Origin: Myxococcales bacterium
Lineage (GTDB): Bacteria > Myxococcota > UBA796 > SXON01
Direction of reading: 5' to 3'
Assembly (NCBI GenBank): GCA_009692585.1
Contig: SHYX01000005.1
Location: 1 to 64,000 of the forward strand
DNA length: 64,000 nt
Shown one piece after another: positions 37,992 through 48,216 of this stretch. The number at the start of each line of letters is the position of its first letter. The stretch's first letter is position 1. The position numbers and the translations under genes are program-made. The notes under the pieces are model-generated. The model ran no database searches. It saw only the letters and a list, made by a program, of their open reading frames with translations, and was not told the DNA's origin.

Positions 37992-38513
37992 ATGAGCATC
38001 AGCGTCGAGGGAGGCAAGGGCCGCGGCAAGGCGATGGGGGTCGAGCTCAACCTCGTCCCGTTCATCGACTTCTTGTCCTGCCTCATCGCCTTCCTGATGA
38101 TGACCGCCGTCATGACTGAAATTCACGCGATCGACGTGGAGCAGAGCATCTCTCCGCCTGATCCCAACCAGATTCCACCCGATCCGCCGCCCCCACCGCC
38201 GCTGACCGTGGCCGTCAACGTGGACAGCCTCTGGATCGCACGCAAGGTGGAGGAGGGTCAGAAAATCCCCAAGGTCGGCGAGGAAATGGACTGGGACAAA
38301 CTCGAGGAGATCATGGTCAAGGACCGCGAGACCTTCCCGACCGAAGACATGATCGTCATCAACACCTCTGACGGTGTGCCGTTCGAGAGCATGATGGGGG
38401 TCTTGGATATGTCGCGACGGCTCGGCTACGCCAAGACCGCGCTCGCGGGCGGTCCCGCGGCGGCCAGCCCCGCGAACATGCCCATCCCGGTTGCACCCGC
38501 AGGTGTTCCATGA
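37992..38513 (+). CDS. exbD: ExbD/TolR-type biopolymer transport protein (first copy)
   Basis: 173 residues. A short cytoplasmic start (MSISVEGGKGRGKAMG) precedes the single membrane helix LVPFIDFLSCLIAFLMM, whose Asp is the conserved proton-carrying residue. A Pro-rich stretch (PPDPNQIPPDPPPPPPL) follows, then a periplasmic ExbD/TolR domain with a VINTSDGVPFESMMGVLD core. The Pro stretch just after the membrane is unusual for TolR and could act as a rigid spacer. The stop overlaps the next ATG by 4 bp. Confidence 0.9.
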   Translation: MSISVEGGKGRGKAMGVELNLVPFIDFLSCLIAFLMMTAVMTEIHAIDVEQSISPPDPNQIPPDPPPPPPLTVAVNVDSLWIARKVEEGQKIPKVGEEMDWDKLEEIMVKDRETFPTEDMIVINTSDGVPFESMMGVLDMSRRLGYAKTALAGGPAAASPANMPIPVAPAGVP

Positions 38514-39094
38514 GCGTCATGACCCCTGGGCGTCGTCCGGCTTTCCCGCCGATCGGTCGCCTGCGCTCCAGTCCGCTGTCCGGTGGGAAGAAGAGCGGGT
38601 TCGTCTCGCTCAACCTCACACCGATGGTCGACATGTTCACCATCCTGGTCGTCTTCCTGATCCAGCTCTTCAAGGCCTCGGGCGAGGTCGAGCTCTCCAG
38701 CAAGATCCAGGTTCCCAAGACCCTGGCCAGCGCCCCGATGGATGGCGTCACCGGCACCGTGGTGCAGGTGTCTTCGCCGAAGCCAGACGAGACGGAGGGC
38801 ATCCTCTTGCTGGACTCCGCGCCCTTCAACACTGAAGAAATGGGCTCGGAGCTCGATATTCCGATTCCAGGAATGGTCGCCCGCTTGGTCAAGACGCGCG
38901 AACAGAACGAGAAGATCTTCGGTCGGGACCCGACGCAGCCCTACGATGGTCTGCTGATCATCCAGGCGGACATCAAGACGGACTTCCGCTTGGTCCGTCG
39001 TGTTCTCGCCTCGGCGAACGAAGCGGGTTGGGCCAAGTTCAAGTTCGTTTCTCAGCCTGCCGCCTCGGGCAAGGGCGAGGCCACCCCCGAGTAG
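38510..39094 (+). CDS. exbD: ExbD/TolR-type biopolymer transport protein (second copy)
   Basis: 194 residues. A ~30-residue basic N-terminus (PGRRPAFPPIGRLRSSP) precedes the membrane helix SLNLTPMVDMFTILVVFLIQ with the conserved Asp. The periplasmic domain ends with YDGLLIIQADIKTDFRLVRRVL, the ExbD-type C-terminal helix pattern. A motor with two different ExbD-type subunits is common in Myxococcota gliding and Tol/Exb-like operons. It overlaps the first exbD by 4 bp and precedes the helicase gene by 10 bp. Confidence 0.9.
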   Translation: MSVMTPGRRPAFPPIGRLRSSPLSGGKKSGFVSLNLTPMVDMFTILVVFLIQLFKASGEVELSSKIQVPKTLASAPMDGVTGTVVQVSSPKPDETEGILLLDSAPFNTEEMGSELDIPIPGMVARLVKTREQNEKIFGRDPTQPYDGLLIIQADIKTDFRLVRRVLASANEAGWAKFKFVSQPAASGKGEATPE

Positions 39095-39104
39095 CCTCAA
39101 CGGC

Positions 39105-40841
39105 ATGGCGACGGACCCACACCTCCTGGCCCTTGGCGCCGCCCTCGAGCGCGAGCGCAGGGCACTCCAACTTGAACACGAAGCCGCCCAGGCTCTTCCG
39201 CTTGCGACTCGGCGGGCACTGGGCTTCAGCGCGTTCCCGCTGGTGGTGGACGCGGTCGAGCTGAGGAGTCGAGGCAGGGTGAACGTGGTGCTCCGCGGTG
39301 CGGAGGTGGCCGATGCGTTCGCGCCCGGCGACCCTGTCATCCTGGCACCGCTGGGGCGACCGAACGAGGGCGTCGCGGGGCGCGTCGAAGGCGTAGACGA
39401 GGCCACGATCGAGCTTCGACTGGCCGACGCGCCCGTGGGGAGCGGGCCGTGGTGTGTGAGTCGGCGGTTGGACTTCACGTGGTTGGACGGTCAGGTTCAA
39501 GCCCTGCTCCACGCCGCCGACCGGCGGACTCCGCTGACGGACCTGCTGCTGGGGTACGAGCGCCCGTACCGACCCGACCCGCGGGAGCACGGCGCCTTCC
39601 GCACGCTCGACCCTGCGCAGCGGGCCGCGGCGGAGTCGGTCTTGGGCGCTACGGAATTGGGGTTGATCCACGGGCCGCCGGGGACCGGCAAGACGCAGAC
39701 GCTGGTGGCGGTCCTCCAGGCGCTCGTCGAGTTGGGGGAGCGTCCCTGGGCGCTCGCGGAAAGCAACGCCGCCGTCGACCACCTGGCGTTGAGGGCCCGC
39801 GCCGCGGGGCTCGACGTGGTGCGGCTGGGGGTGAGCGCACGAGTCGGATCGCAGGTGCAGGCGCTGACGCTGGAGTGGCGGATCCTCCACGGTTCGCGTG
39901 CGGCGGTGATCCGGTCGTTGATGCGCCAGGCTTCGCGCGCCAGCGGCCCGGAGGGCATCGAACTCCGAGACGCGATCCGGTCGGAATGGGCGGTGGCGAA
40001 GCGCGAGGTCCTAGGCGCGGCCGATGTGCTGGCGATGACTCTGGGCTCGCTCGCGACGCGAGGGCGCGACCTGACTGCACCGCGCACCGCGGTCGTCGAC
40101 GAGGCCTCACAGATCACCGAACCCGCGCTCTGGGCGCTGGCGGCGAAGGTCAAGCGAATGATCCTCGTGGGTGACCCGATGCAGCTCGGACCGGTGGTGA
40201 AGTCGCGTGACCCGACCTTGGAGCGGTCGCTCCTACGTAGGCTGGTCGACGGCGGGTTCTGTTTCCCGATGCTCGTTCAGCAATACCGTTTCAACGACGA
40301 GCTCCTGGCCCTGTGCGCGCCGACCTATGGTGGCCAGCTGCGCTCGCACCCGTCCGTCGCGACTGCGACCGCATCCCCCTCGGCAAGGTGGGTGGATACC
40401 GCCGGCATGGGCTTTGACGAGGAGCCCGATGCGGCGGAGTCCTTCCACAACCCGGGTGAGCTCCAGCTCCTGCAGCGGATCCACGCGACGCTGCTCGCCG
40501 AAGACGTACCTGCGGGCGACGTCGGCATCGTGACGCCGTATCGGGGGCAGGTGCTTCGCCTGCGCGCGGCGCTCCCGGGCGTGGAGGTCGGCTCGGTCAA
40601 TGCGTTCCAGGGGCGCGAGAAACGAGTGGTCCTGGTGAGCTTCGTGCGCAGCAACGCGGACCGGGCACTGGGCTTTGTGGCCGACCCGCGTCGGCTCAAT
40701 GTGACGGTCACCCGCGCCCGCGAACGCCTCATCCTCGTGGGCGACTCGGCGACGCTCGGCGCCCACCCGCACTATCAGCGGCTCATCGACACGATCGCGG
40801 CGCTGGGCGGCTACCAGAGCGGGTGGGAGCTCATGGAGTGA
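39105..40841 (+). CDS. Superfamily 1 DNA/RNA helicase (IGHMBP2/DNA2-like)
   Basis: 578 residues from ATG 39105. An N-terminal beta region (~50-130) resembles the OB-like domain of Upf1/IGHMBP2 helicases. Walker A is GPPGTGKT (190-197), followed by motif Ia AESNAAVDHL, Walker B VVDEASQ, motif III GDPMQLGPV, QQYRFND, motif V VNAFQGREKRVVLVSFVRS and motif VI VTVTRARERLILVGD. It is therefore a complete SF1B-type motor, unwinding nucleic acid with 5'-3' polarity in related enzymes. No partner nuclease is fused or adjacent. Its stop overlaps the converging ctpA-like gene by 11 bp. Confidence 0.92.
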   Translation: MATDPHLLALGAALERERRALQLEHEAAQALPLATRRALGFSAFPLVVDAVELRSRGRVNVVLRGAEVADAFAPGDPVILAPLGRPNEGVAGRVEGVDEATIELRLADAPVGSGPWCVSRRLDFTWLDGQVQALLHAADRRTPLTDLLLGYERPYRPDPREHGAFRTLDPAQRAAAESVLGATELGLIHGPPGTGKTQTLVAVLQALVELGERPWALAESNAAVDHLALRARAAGLDVVRLGVSARVGSQVQALTLEWRILHGSRAAVIRSLMRQASRASGPEGIELRDAIRSEWAVAKREVLGAADVLAMTLGSLATRGRDLTAPRTAVVDEASQITEPALWALAAKVKRMILVGDPMQLGPVVKSRDPTLERSLLRRLVDGGFCFPMLVQQYRFNDELLALCAPTYGGQLRSHPSVATATASPSARWVDTAGMGFDEEPDAAESFHNPGELQLLQRIHATLLAEDVPAGDVGIVTPYRGQVLRLRAALPGVEVGSVNAFQGREKRVVLVSFVRSNADRALGFVADPRRLNVTVTRARERLILVGDSATLGAHPHYQRLIDTIAALGGYQSGWELME

Positions 40842-41925
40842 AGCGAGCCAACGCCGCCGCCAGCTGCGGATCGTCGAGCGCTCGGCGCGCCAACGGCGAC
40901 CGGACGTCGAGCGCCCCGGTCGGCCGGGGCACGACCTCGTCCGGCACGAGGCCCGCGCCCGCCTGGATGACGTTTCCGTCGGGCAGGAGGTAGTCACCCA
41001 CGGTGAGCTTGAGCGCCGATCCGTCGTCATACTGAAACAAACGCTGAACGGAGCCCTTCCCGTAGGTTCGCGCGCCGACAAGCGACGCTCGACCGAGCTG
41101 GCGCAGCGCTCCTGCGGTGATCTCCGCGGCGCTCGCGGTGTCACCATCGACCAGCACCACCAGCGGGAACGTCCAGTCGGACCGGGATGGTGTCGCAACG
41201 ATGATCTTGTCGGCGACCGCACGTTGTCGCACCGTCACGATGGTTCCGGAGCCCAGGAAGCGGTCCGCCAGCCGCGCCGCTTCGTCCACCTGACCGCCGG
41301 GGTTGTCACGAAGGTCGAGGATCATGGCGCGCGGCGGGGGGCGAGTGGGGACCGCACGAACGAGAGGCTCGACTACTGGGTCGTGAAAGTGGGCGACGCG
41401 GGCGACCATCACTCCGTTCAGCACCGCGGTGGTGACGGCGGGTTCGCGCGCCACGGCACGGACAATCGCGTGGTACCGCTGTTTGCCATCGCGTACGAGC
41501 GTGAACTGTACGATCGTTCCGGCCGCGCCGTCGAACTGTGTCGGCTCCGACCCCACGATGCAGTCGCCCGGGAGCACGCCGACCAGCTCGGCTGGGCCCC
41601 AGGGCTCCACGGCGTCGACCCGCAACCCGCAGGCATCCCTGACCAGTGTCGCGCCGATCCCAAGGTTCAGCCCGGCTTCTTGGCGTCGGAGCTTCGTCCA
41701 TGTCTCGGGGGGGAAGTAGGCGCTGTGCGGATCGAGCGCCGCGGCGATGCCGAGGAGCGAGGCCGTCACCACACTGGCGAGCGGGACTTCCGCCGCGGCG
41801 TAGCTGTCGACGTCGGAGACCACCTGGGCATAGTGATCGAGCGCGGCGTAGGGGTCGGCGGCGGCGATGAGGACGGTGGCCACCCCCCCGGCGGCGAAGG
41901 CGCCGACATACCCGAGCGCCTTCAT
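40831..41925 (-). CDS. ctpA: S41 family C-terminal processing protease (CtpA-like)
   Basis: 364 residues from ATG 41925, overlapping the envC stop by 4 bp. An N-terminal hydrophobic segment (VGAFAAGGVATVLIAAA) anchors or exports it. A PDZ-like domain spans ~88-160 (VDAVEPWGPAELVGVLPGD), followed by the S41 core: ILDLRDNPGGQVDEAA, the nucleophile Ser265 in DTASAAEIT and Lys290 in GKGSVQ, forming the Ser-Lys dyad. Ctp proteases trim periplasmic proteins and often regulate peptidoglycan hydrolases. Placement as last gene of ftsE-ftsX-envC suggests it degrades or matures the EnvC-regulated amidase system. Confidence 0.92.
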   Translation of the reverse strand: MKALGYVGAFAAGGVATVLIAAADPYAALDHYAQVVSDVDSYAAAEVPLASVVTASLLGIAAALDPHSAYFPPETWTKLRRQEAGLNLGIGATLVRDACGLRVDAVEPWGPAELVGVLPGDCIVGSEPTQFDGAAGTIVQFTLVRDGKQRYHAIVRAVAREPAVTTAVLNGVMVARVAHFHDPVVEPLVRAVPTRPPPRAMILDLRDNPGGQVDEAARLADRFLGSGTIVTVRQRAVADKIIVATPSRSDWTFPLVVLVDGDTASAAEITAGALRQLGRASLVGARTYGKGSVQRLFQYDDGSALKLTVGDYLLPDGNVIQAGAGLVPDEVVPRPTGALDVRSPLARRALDDPQLAAALARFTP

Positions 41926-42980
41926 CGCCTCAACCACTCGGCGGGGTCCTGCGGAGTGCCGTTGTACCGCAGCTCGAAATGGAGTTGCGGCGTGGTGTCT
42001 TCCGCCAGGCCGGTGGTGCCGACGATTCCCAGGACGTCGCCGGCTTGCACGGGCTGGTCCACGACCACCCTGAGGCCGTTGGCGTGCGCGTACAGTGTCG
42101 CGTAGCTACCGTGTTGGACCATCACCATCTGCCCATAACCACGGACATATCCGGCCCTGCTGACAACGCCGGCTGCGACCGAGCGAAAGCTGCTGCCGGT
42201 ATCTGTCGCCCAATCGAGGCCCTGGTTGGTGGCGCGAGCACCGGTGGCGGGGTCGGTGTACGCTCCGAAGCCGCGGACGAGCCGGCCGCTGACCGGTCTG
42301 GGCAGCTGCCCGCGCAGGGTACGGAAATCTGTGTTGGTGGGCGCCGCGGCGCTCTCGGGCATGGAGCCCTCGCGAGACCGCGCCGAACTGTCGAACTCTC
42401 GCCGCGCCCCCTGGGTCTCGGTCGCGACGCGCGCCGCGAGCACGGGCGTCTGACGCAGGTCGCGGAGGCGGCCAGCGCGACGGCGGCGCTCGGCGTCGAG
42501 GCCCTCTCGCTGCGCGGACAGCTGAGCCCTGAGCTGGCGGGTGGTCTCGTTGGCCGTCTGGACGCTCGCGGCCGCCTTGCCCTTGGCTTCGGCGAGTTCC
42601 GCGAACTCGGCGGTATGGGCTTCATCGCGGGCAAGGGCCATGCGCAGGTACACCGACCTCCGACGAAGTTCAGTGGGGTCGTCGGCGGCGAAGAGGAGGC
42701 GCAAGAGCCCGAACCGCCGAAGCCGGTACAGGCCGGCGACGAGGCTGCGGGCGCTGTCGGCGCGCTGGCCTACGCGGGCGGTCGCCGCGGCGGCTTCGGT
42801 GAGTCGGGACTGACGGTCCGCCTCCGCGGTGGCCAGTGTGGCCGCCAGGGTGGCCAGCTGACCGTCAAGTTGGGCGATCTGCGTGTCGTAGGCCTCGATC
42901 TCTCCCAAGAGGGAGCGCCCATCGCCGTCCTGCGCCAGCGCGACGGCGCAGATCGCCGCGAGCAGTGTGCCGAGGCTCAC
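41922..42980 (-). CDS. envC: EnvC-like murein hydrolase activator (coiled coil + LytM/M23)
   Basis: 352 residues from GTG 42980, which overlaps the ftsX stop by 4 bp and gives a signal peptide (LGTLLAAICAVALAQ). Residues ~25-200 are a long heptad-rich coiled coil (ETTRQLRAQLSAQREGL). Residues ~235-352 are an M23/LytM domain ending HFELRYNGTPQDPAEWL. The zinc site is incomplete: the usual HxxxD is replaced by NQGLDW (no His), while YAHANG and LHFELR remain, so it is likely a degenerate activator of amidases as in E. coli EnvC. FtsEX in the membrane would gate it. Confidence 0.9.
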   Translation of the reverse strand: MSLGTLLAAICAVALAQDGDGRSLLGEIEAYDTQIAQLDGQLATLAATLATAEADRQSRLTEAAAATARVGQRADSARSLVAGLYRLRRFGLLRLLFAADDPTELRRRSVYLRMALARDEAHTAEFAELAEAKGKAAASVQTANETTRQLRAQLSAQREGLDAERRRRAGRLRDLRQTPVLAARVATETQGARREFDSSARSREGSMPESAAAPTNTDFRTLRGQLPRPVSGRLVRGFGAYTDPATGARATNQGLDWATDTGSSFRSVAAGVVSRAGYVRGYGQMVMVQHGSYATLYAHANGLRVVVDQPVQAGDVLGIVGTTGLAEDTTPQLHFELRYNGTPQDPAEWLRR

Positions 42981-43867
42981 GCAAGCCTCGCCAGGAATCG
43001 GCGGACGGCCACCCATCCGGCCAGGACACCGATGGTGATTCCGGTGGTCACCAGGCCGAAGAGGATGCTCCCGGGCAGGAACGCGAGGTCCTGGCCACCG
43101 AAGGCGGTCGGCACCGTCTCGTGCAATCGTAAGACCACGCCGTGGTGCACCATCTGGAGGGTGGCCACCGCGACGGTGCTGGCGATCAGGCCCTGGAGGC
43201 AGCCCTCGATGAGAAATGGAGTCAGGATGTAGGATTCAGTAGCCCCCACCAGCCGCAGGATCTCCAACTCGTCCCGGCGCGCATAGACGACCAGGTGGAT
43301 GGTATTACCAACGAGGAAAAGTGCCGCCACGACCAGGATCACTCCAAGAACGCCCCCCAGCAGGGACAGGGTCGCCAGGAACGCGGCCGCGCGCTCGACC
43401 CATTCCCGGCCGTAGTCGATTTCGGCGAATTGACCTGTGGCGCGCAGGGATTCGGCGAAGCCGTCCATCGCGGCGGGACTGGTGCTGATCGGCCGCAACG
43501 TGACCTCCAACGAGGCGGGGAGCGCGCTCTCCCCCAACTCGACCAGCAGCGGCCCCACCTCGGGGACCCTCGCGCTCATCCAGGCTGCCGCCATCGGCGC
43601 GGTGATCAATTCGACCGAGGCGACTTCGGCCCGCGTCGCGATCGCGTCCCGCGCCGTCACCTGATCCGCGGGGCTGACCTCGGCGTTGAAATAGGCCGAG
43701 ACGTGGACGTCCTTCTGCCAGCCGCTCAGCGCCGACTGGAGGTTCACCACCACCAGCGCGTAAACCCCAAGCAGAACCAATGCGGCGGCGATGACTCCGG
43801 TCGCGACCGCAGCGAGGTAGGTGTGCTCGCGGAGGCCGCGGAGCGCTCGCTGGAAGGCGCCGGTCAT
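42977..43867 (-). CDS. ftsX: Cell division protein FtsX
   Basis: 296 residues. It has an N-terminal helix (TYLAAVATGVIAAALVLLGV), a large periplasmic domain (~residues 45-165, GWQKDVHVSAYFNAEVSP) and three C-terminal helices, the type VII ABC permease layout. The motif ARRDELEILRLVGATESYI near residue 215 is diagnostic of FtsX. With FtsE it couples ATP hydrolysis to periplasmic cell-wall hydrolase activation at the septum. It overlaps ftsE and envC by 4 bp each. Confidence 0.95.
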   Translation of the reverse strand: MTGAFQRALRGLREHTYLAAVATGVIAAALVLLGVYALVVVNLQSALSGWQKDVHVSAYFNAEVSPADQVTARDAIATRAEVASVELITAPMAAAWMSARVPEVGPLLVELGESALPASLEVTLRPISTSPAAMDGFAESLRATGQFAEIDYGREWVERAAAFLATLSLLGGVLGVILVVAALFLVGNTIHLVVYARRDELEILRLVGATESYILTPFLIEGCLQGLIASTVAVATLQMVHHGVVLRLHETVPTAFGGQDLAFLPGSILFGLVTTGITIGVLAGWVAVRRFLARLA

Positions 43868-44541
43868 GCGCGGTTGCCCCTTGCGGCGGCGGTGGCGACG
43901 AGCCGCCCGTCCACGAAGCGCAACTTACGATAGGGAAAGCGGTCCATCAACCCCACATCGTGGGTGGCGACCAGCACGGTGGTGCCGCGCAGGTTGATGG
44001 CCTGGAGAATTTCCATGACCTCGACGGCCATGGCGCCGTCGAGGTTTCCGGTGGGTTCGTCCGCAAGGAGCATGGCCGGATCGTTGACGATCGCCCTGGC
44101 GATGGCGACGCGCTGCTTTTCACCGCCGCTGAGCACCCCCGCCAGGTCGTCCTCCCTACCCCTGAGCCCCACGATGTTGAGCACCGCCGGAACCCGCCGA
44201 CGGATGGACTCGGCCGGCGCCCCGATGACCTCCAGGGCCATGGCCACGTTCTGGGCCACGCTGCGGCTGGGAAGCAGCTTGAAGTCCTGGAAGACGACGC
44301 CCATGTTGCGGCGGAGGGAGGGGAGCTCGGCGTGCTTCATCTTGCTGACGTCGACGCCGCCGATCAGGAGCTTCCCGGACGTTGGCAGCTCCGCGCCGTA
44401 CACCATCTTGAGCATCGTCGACTTTCCGGCGCCCGAGGGCCCGGTGATGTACACCATCTCGCCCTTCTGAATGTGGAGCGAAACGTCGCGCAGGGCGTCG
44501 CGGTCGCCGTAGCTCTTGACGATGTGGTAGAGCCGAATCAC
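43864..44541 (-). CDS. ftsE: Cell division ATP-binding protein FtsE
   Basis: 225 residues, the normal length. Walker A is GPSGAGKST (34-42), the signature is LSGGEKQRVAIARAI, and Walker B is MLLADEPTGNLDG. The early VSLHIQKGEMVYI and the VVFQDFKLLPSRSV Q-loop are family-typical. It powers the FtsEX-EnvC complex. It is first in the ftsE-ftsX-envC-ctpA operon. Its first ~190 bp are duplicated in decayed form at 47975-48155. Confidence 0.97.
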   Translation of the reverse strand: MIRLYHIVKSYGDRDALRDVSLHIQKGEMVYITGPSGAGKSTMLKMVYGAELPTSGKLLIGGVDVSKMKHAELPSLRRNMGVVFQDFKLLPSRSVAQNVAMALEVIGAPAESIRRRVPAVLNIVGLRGREDDLAGVLSGGEKQRVAIARAIVNDPAMLLADEPTGNLDGAMAVEVMEILQAINLRGTTVLVATHDVGLMDRFPYRKLRFVDGRLVATAAARGNRA

Positions 44542-44652
44542 AGGGAGCCTACGTTATCACGGGCGCCCGTCGCTTCTCCCTCCTCGGAGGTTCGTGCGCG
44601 GATCGTGGTGTTCGGAGGCAGCTTCAACCCCCCCATGTTGCGCATGGAATGC
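44353..44652. repeat. Left copy of the ftsE-nadD junction duplication
   Basis: This segment (5' end of ftsE, the intergenic region and the first bases of nadD) is closely matched by 47975-48273. Identical runs include the ribosome-binding region CTCCCTCCTCGGAGGTTCGT. The intact ftsE lies in this copy, while its nadD is broken. Confidence 0.85.
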
Positions 44653-44735
44653 TGGCCGTGTGCGAGGCGCTGGCCGGTCTGGTCGGGCCCTGGGTCTCGG
44701 TGAGCATGATCGAGGCCGAGCTGCCGACACGCTCG
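44597..44735 (+). pseudogene. Truncated nadD copy
   Basis: This matches the 5' part of the intact nadD at 48217. The position of the GTG start reads GCG, one C is missing in the PPH codons (frameshift), and about 115 bp are deleted between two GTGGCCG/CTGGCCG sites. Homology resumes with GCGAGGCGCTGGCCGGTCTG and stops near 44731, where IS3-related sequence begins. It cannot encode a working adenylyltransferase. Confidence 0.85.
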
Positions 44736-45107
44736 GGAAGCGCTCCCCCAGCTCGGACTTCAAGGTGGCGTTCCAGCTTGCTACGCCGGCTCATGCTGCA
44801 GGTGATTCCGGCGTTCTGCAGTGCATTTTGGTAGTCTCCGCTCGCGTACTGGCTGCCTTGGTCGGGGTGATGAACGAGCCCGATGTCGGGCCGCCGGCGG
44901 TTGACGGCTGGCTCCAGCGCGCGGAGGGCCAGGCGACGATCGTTCACCGCTGACGTCGCCCAACCGACGACCGTCCGTGTATAGAGATCAAGGATAACCG
45001 AGAGGAATATCCATCCCTGCGGCGGTTTCAGGCCGGTGACGTTGCCCACCCACCGCTGGTTCGGCGCGGTGGCGGTGACGTCCCGCTGCAGCCGGTTGGG
45101 GGCTCAG
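44732..45107 (-). mobile_element. IS3-family transposase (OrfB) remnant
   Basis: On the minus strand, codons from ~45107 downward read NRLQRDVTATAPNQRWVGNV, then LDLYTRTVVGWA and LVHHPDQGSQYAS, the rve/DDE integrase core of IS3-type OrfB with the first two catalytic Asp. After SMSRR the normal segment with the catalytic Glu is missing. A frame-shifted TLKSELGERF block resumes near 44763 and runs into the nadD scrap. N-terminal and C-terminal parts and both terminal inverted repeats are absent, so it is an inactive remnant. Confidence 0.85.
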
Positions 45108-45145
45108 ATTGCCTGGACACCGGAGCCCACGAAATCGGATCAAAA

Positions 45146-46636
<1,491 letters not shown>

Positions 46637-46753
46637 GGGTTGCGAGGGAGCCGGGCAGCGCAGGCCAGACCTACGGTTCCACCCCGGATATCTATCTCAA
46701 CCCTGGCATGTTTCTTCCCGAGAACGTGCGTTGATGTGCCGCTTCATCGTGTT

Positions 46754-46924
46754 TCAATTTTGTTTTCGCTTCGCACCCATGAGAATTTCGCGATGCCGCT
46801 CCGAAAGCTCAATCTGCACCGTGACCTTCACCTCTTCCCCAGCCGGTACTCGCCCCACACGAACATCGGGGACAGCCGATCCCCCGTCCGGTGAGAACGC
46901 GACGGCGCACGACAGGAAAAGCAA
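46754..46924 (-). CDS. Possible small secreted protein
   Basis: A 56-codon frame from TTG 46924 starts LLFLSCAVAFS, a signal- or lipobox-like segment. It continues with VPDVRVGRVPAGEEVKVTVQ, an Ig-strand-like pattern, and ends in a basic tail. The start codon is weak and no family is recognised. The surrounding 46637-47013 stretch otherwise holds nothing that I can identify. It may be a fragment of a larger lipoprotein. Confidence 0.3.
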   Translation of the reverse strand: MLFLSCAVAFSPDGGSAVPDVRVGRVPAGEEVKVTVQIELSERHREILMGAKRKQN

Positions 46925-47013
46925 GGCTCGGGAAGCGAAGGAGCGAGAATCGGCCAGCCGGCGGTCCCGCGTTGGAAAGCCGGCCGTCCCCCGAATTGCG
47001 GAGATCAACGCGC

Positions 47014-47739
47014 CTACTCGCCGCAGCCGCCGATGTCGGCGACCTCGAGCGTGGCGGGCCGCCGCATCGGCTCCCACTCGACGGCCGCCTCTACGCGCAC
47101 CAGCTCGTAGCTGAGGAGCGGCGGCTTCCCCATGCAGTCGTACTGCGGAGCCCCCGGCGCCTCCTCGGTGGTGTACGCGGCGAGCACGGTGGCGCGGTAG
47201 CTGCTCCCCTCCAGGGTGAGGGTGACCGGCGCGCCCGCCGTGGCTTCCACTTCGCCCTCGTCGGTCTGGAACACCACCGAGGTGAAGGTGACGATGTAGT
47301 TGCCGCGGAGCTCCTCGCCCAACTCCTTCCCATGCGTGGCAAACCCATCACCGAAGCGGGCATCGGCGAACACGGGGGCCACGCCGGGCTCAGCGAGCCA
47401 CACCAATCCAACGACATCCGACACCTCGATGCCGGGGGTTGCCGTCCAGTCCGCTTCGGACCCGGCCACATCGGCGATGACGTCCACGTCGGTGCCTACC
47501 CAGGCGGCGAGATCGGTGCCCGCGGGGGAGTGAACGGTGAAGGCGATGGGGGCGGTGATGTTGAAGTCGGCCCCTTCTCCCTCGATGGAGAGGGCACCGG
47601 AGGCGACGCCGGGCTCCTCACCGAGATGGTTCACGCTGAACGCCTCAAGCTGTGCGTCGAGCACTTCCGGGGAGGCGGGGCTCTCCAACTCAGGGGTGGA
47701 GGAGCAGGCGAGGAGGAAGAACGGGAGGGAGAGAAGCAT
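47014..47739 (-). CDS. Lipoprotein of unknown function
   Basis: 241 residues. MLLSLPFFLLAC gives the lipobox at Cys12. The mature part is acidic and strand-rich (LSIEGEGADFNITAPIAFTV, LRGNYIVTFTSVVFQTDEGE), with a possible disulfide between YDCMGK and the terminal GGCGE. It looks like one or two beta-sandwich domains, and no family is recognised. It lies between the two copies of the ftsE/nadD junction. Upstream, 47740-47974 is non-coding and shows nothing recognisable. Confidence 0.65.
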   Translation of the reverse strand: MLLSLPFFLLACSSTPELESPASPEVLDAQLEAFSVNHLGEEPGVASGALSIEGEGADFNITAPIAFTVHSPAGTDLAAWVGTDVDVIADVAGSEADWTATPGIEVSDVVGLVWLAEPGVAPVFADARFGDGFATHGKELGEELRGNYIVTFTSVVFQTDEGEVEATAGAPVTLTLEGSSYRATVLAAYTTEEAPGAPQYDCMGKPPLLSYELVRVEAAVEWEPMRRPATLEVADIGGCGE

Positions 47740-47974
47740 GAAGACTCCAGGGGTGTGCCGGACCCTGGCAATAGCTGTGCCAATTTTGTACTATTGGCGG
47801 TTTTCCTATACTATTGCCAGGTCGGCCTCCCCGGCCATCGAGCACGGACGATTCGAATGTCACGGCCGCCGGCCGGGCTGCGCGGCGGAGTCGAGCGGGT
47901 CGTGGCCGGTGCTGAGCTCCTCCGCATCGCCGGGCGGGTGGCGTAGGAAATATCCGCCCGGGAACCCAGGAAGT

Positions 47975-48155
47975 GACGCCGCCGATCAGGAGCTCCCCAG
48001 ACGTTGGCAGCTCCGCGCCGCACACCAACTTGAGCATCGTCGACTTTCCGGCGTCGAGGACCCGGTGATGTACACCATCTCGCCCGTCTGGATGTGGAGC
48101 GAAATGTCCCGCAGGGCGTCGCGGTCGCCGTAGCTCCTGACGATGGGGTGGCGCC
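47975..48155 (-). pseudogene. Truncated ftsE copy
   Basis: Minus-strand sequence matches the first ~60 codons of the intact ftsE. The readable core is GKSTMLKLVCGAELPTSGEL, against GKSTMLKMVYGAELPTSGKL in the real gene. The ATG region is altered, the Walker A loop is disrupted by small indels, and similarity ends abruptly at 47975. It is the reciprocal of the broken nadD at 44597-44735. Confidence 0.85.
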
Positions 48156-48206
48156 AAATCACAGGGGGGCTACGTTATCCCGGGCGCCCGTCGCTTCTCC
48201 CTCCTC

Positions 48207-48211
48207 GGAGG
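48207..48211 (+). promoter_or_regulatory. Ribosome-binding site that fixes the nadD start
   Basis: GGAGG lies five bases before GTG 48217 and no ATG in frame has a comparable site. The same sequence is preserved in the broken left copy. Confidence 0.7.
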
Positions 48212-48216
48212 TTCGT

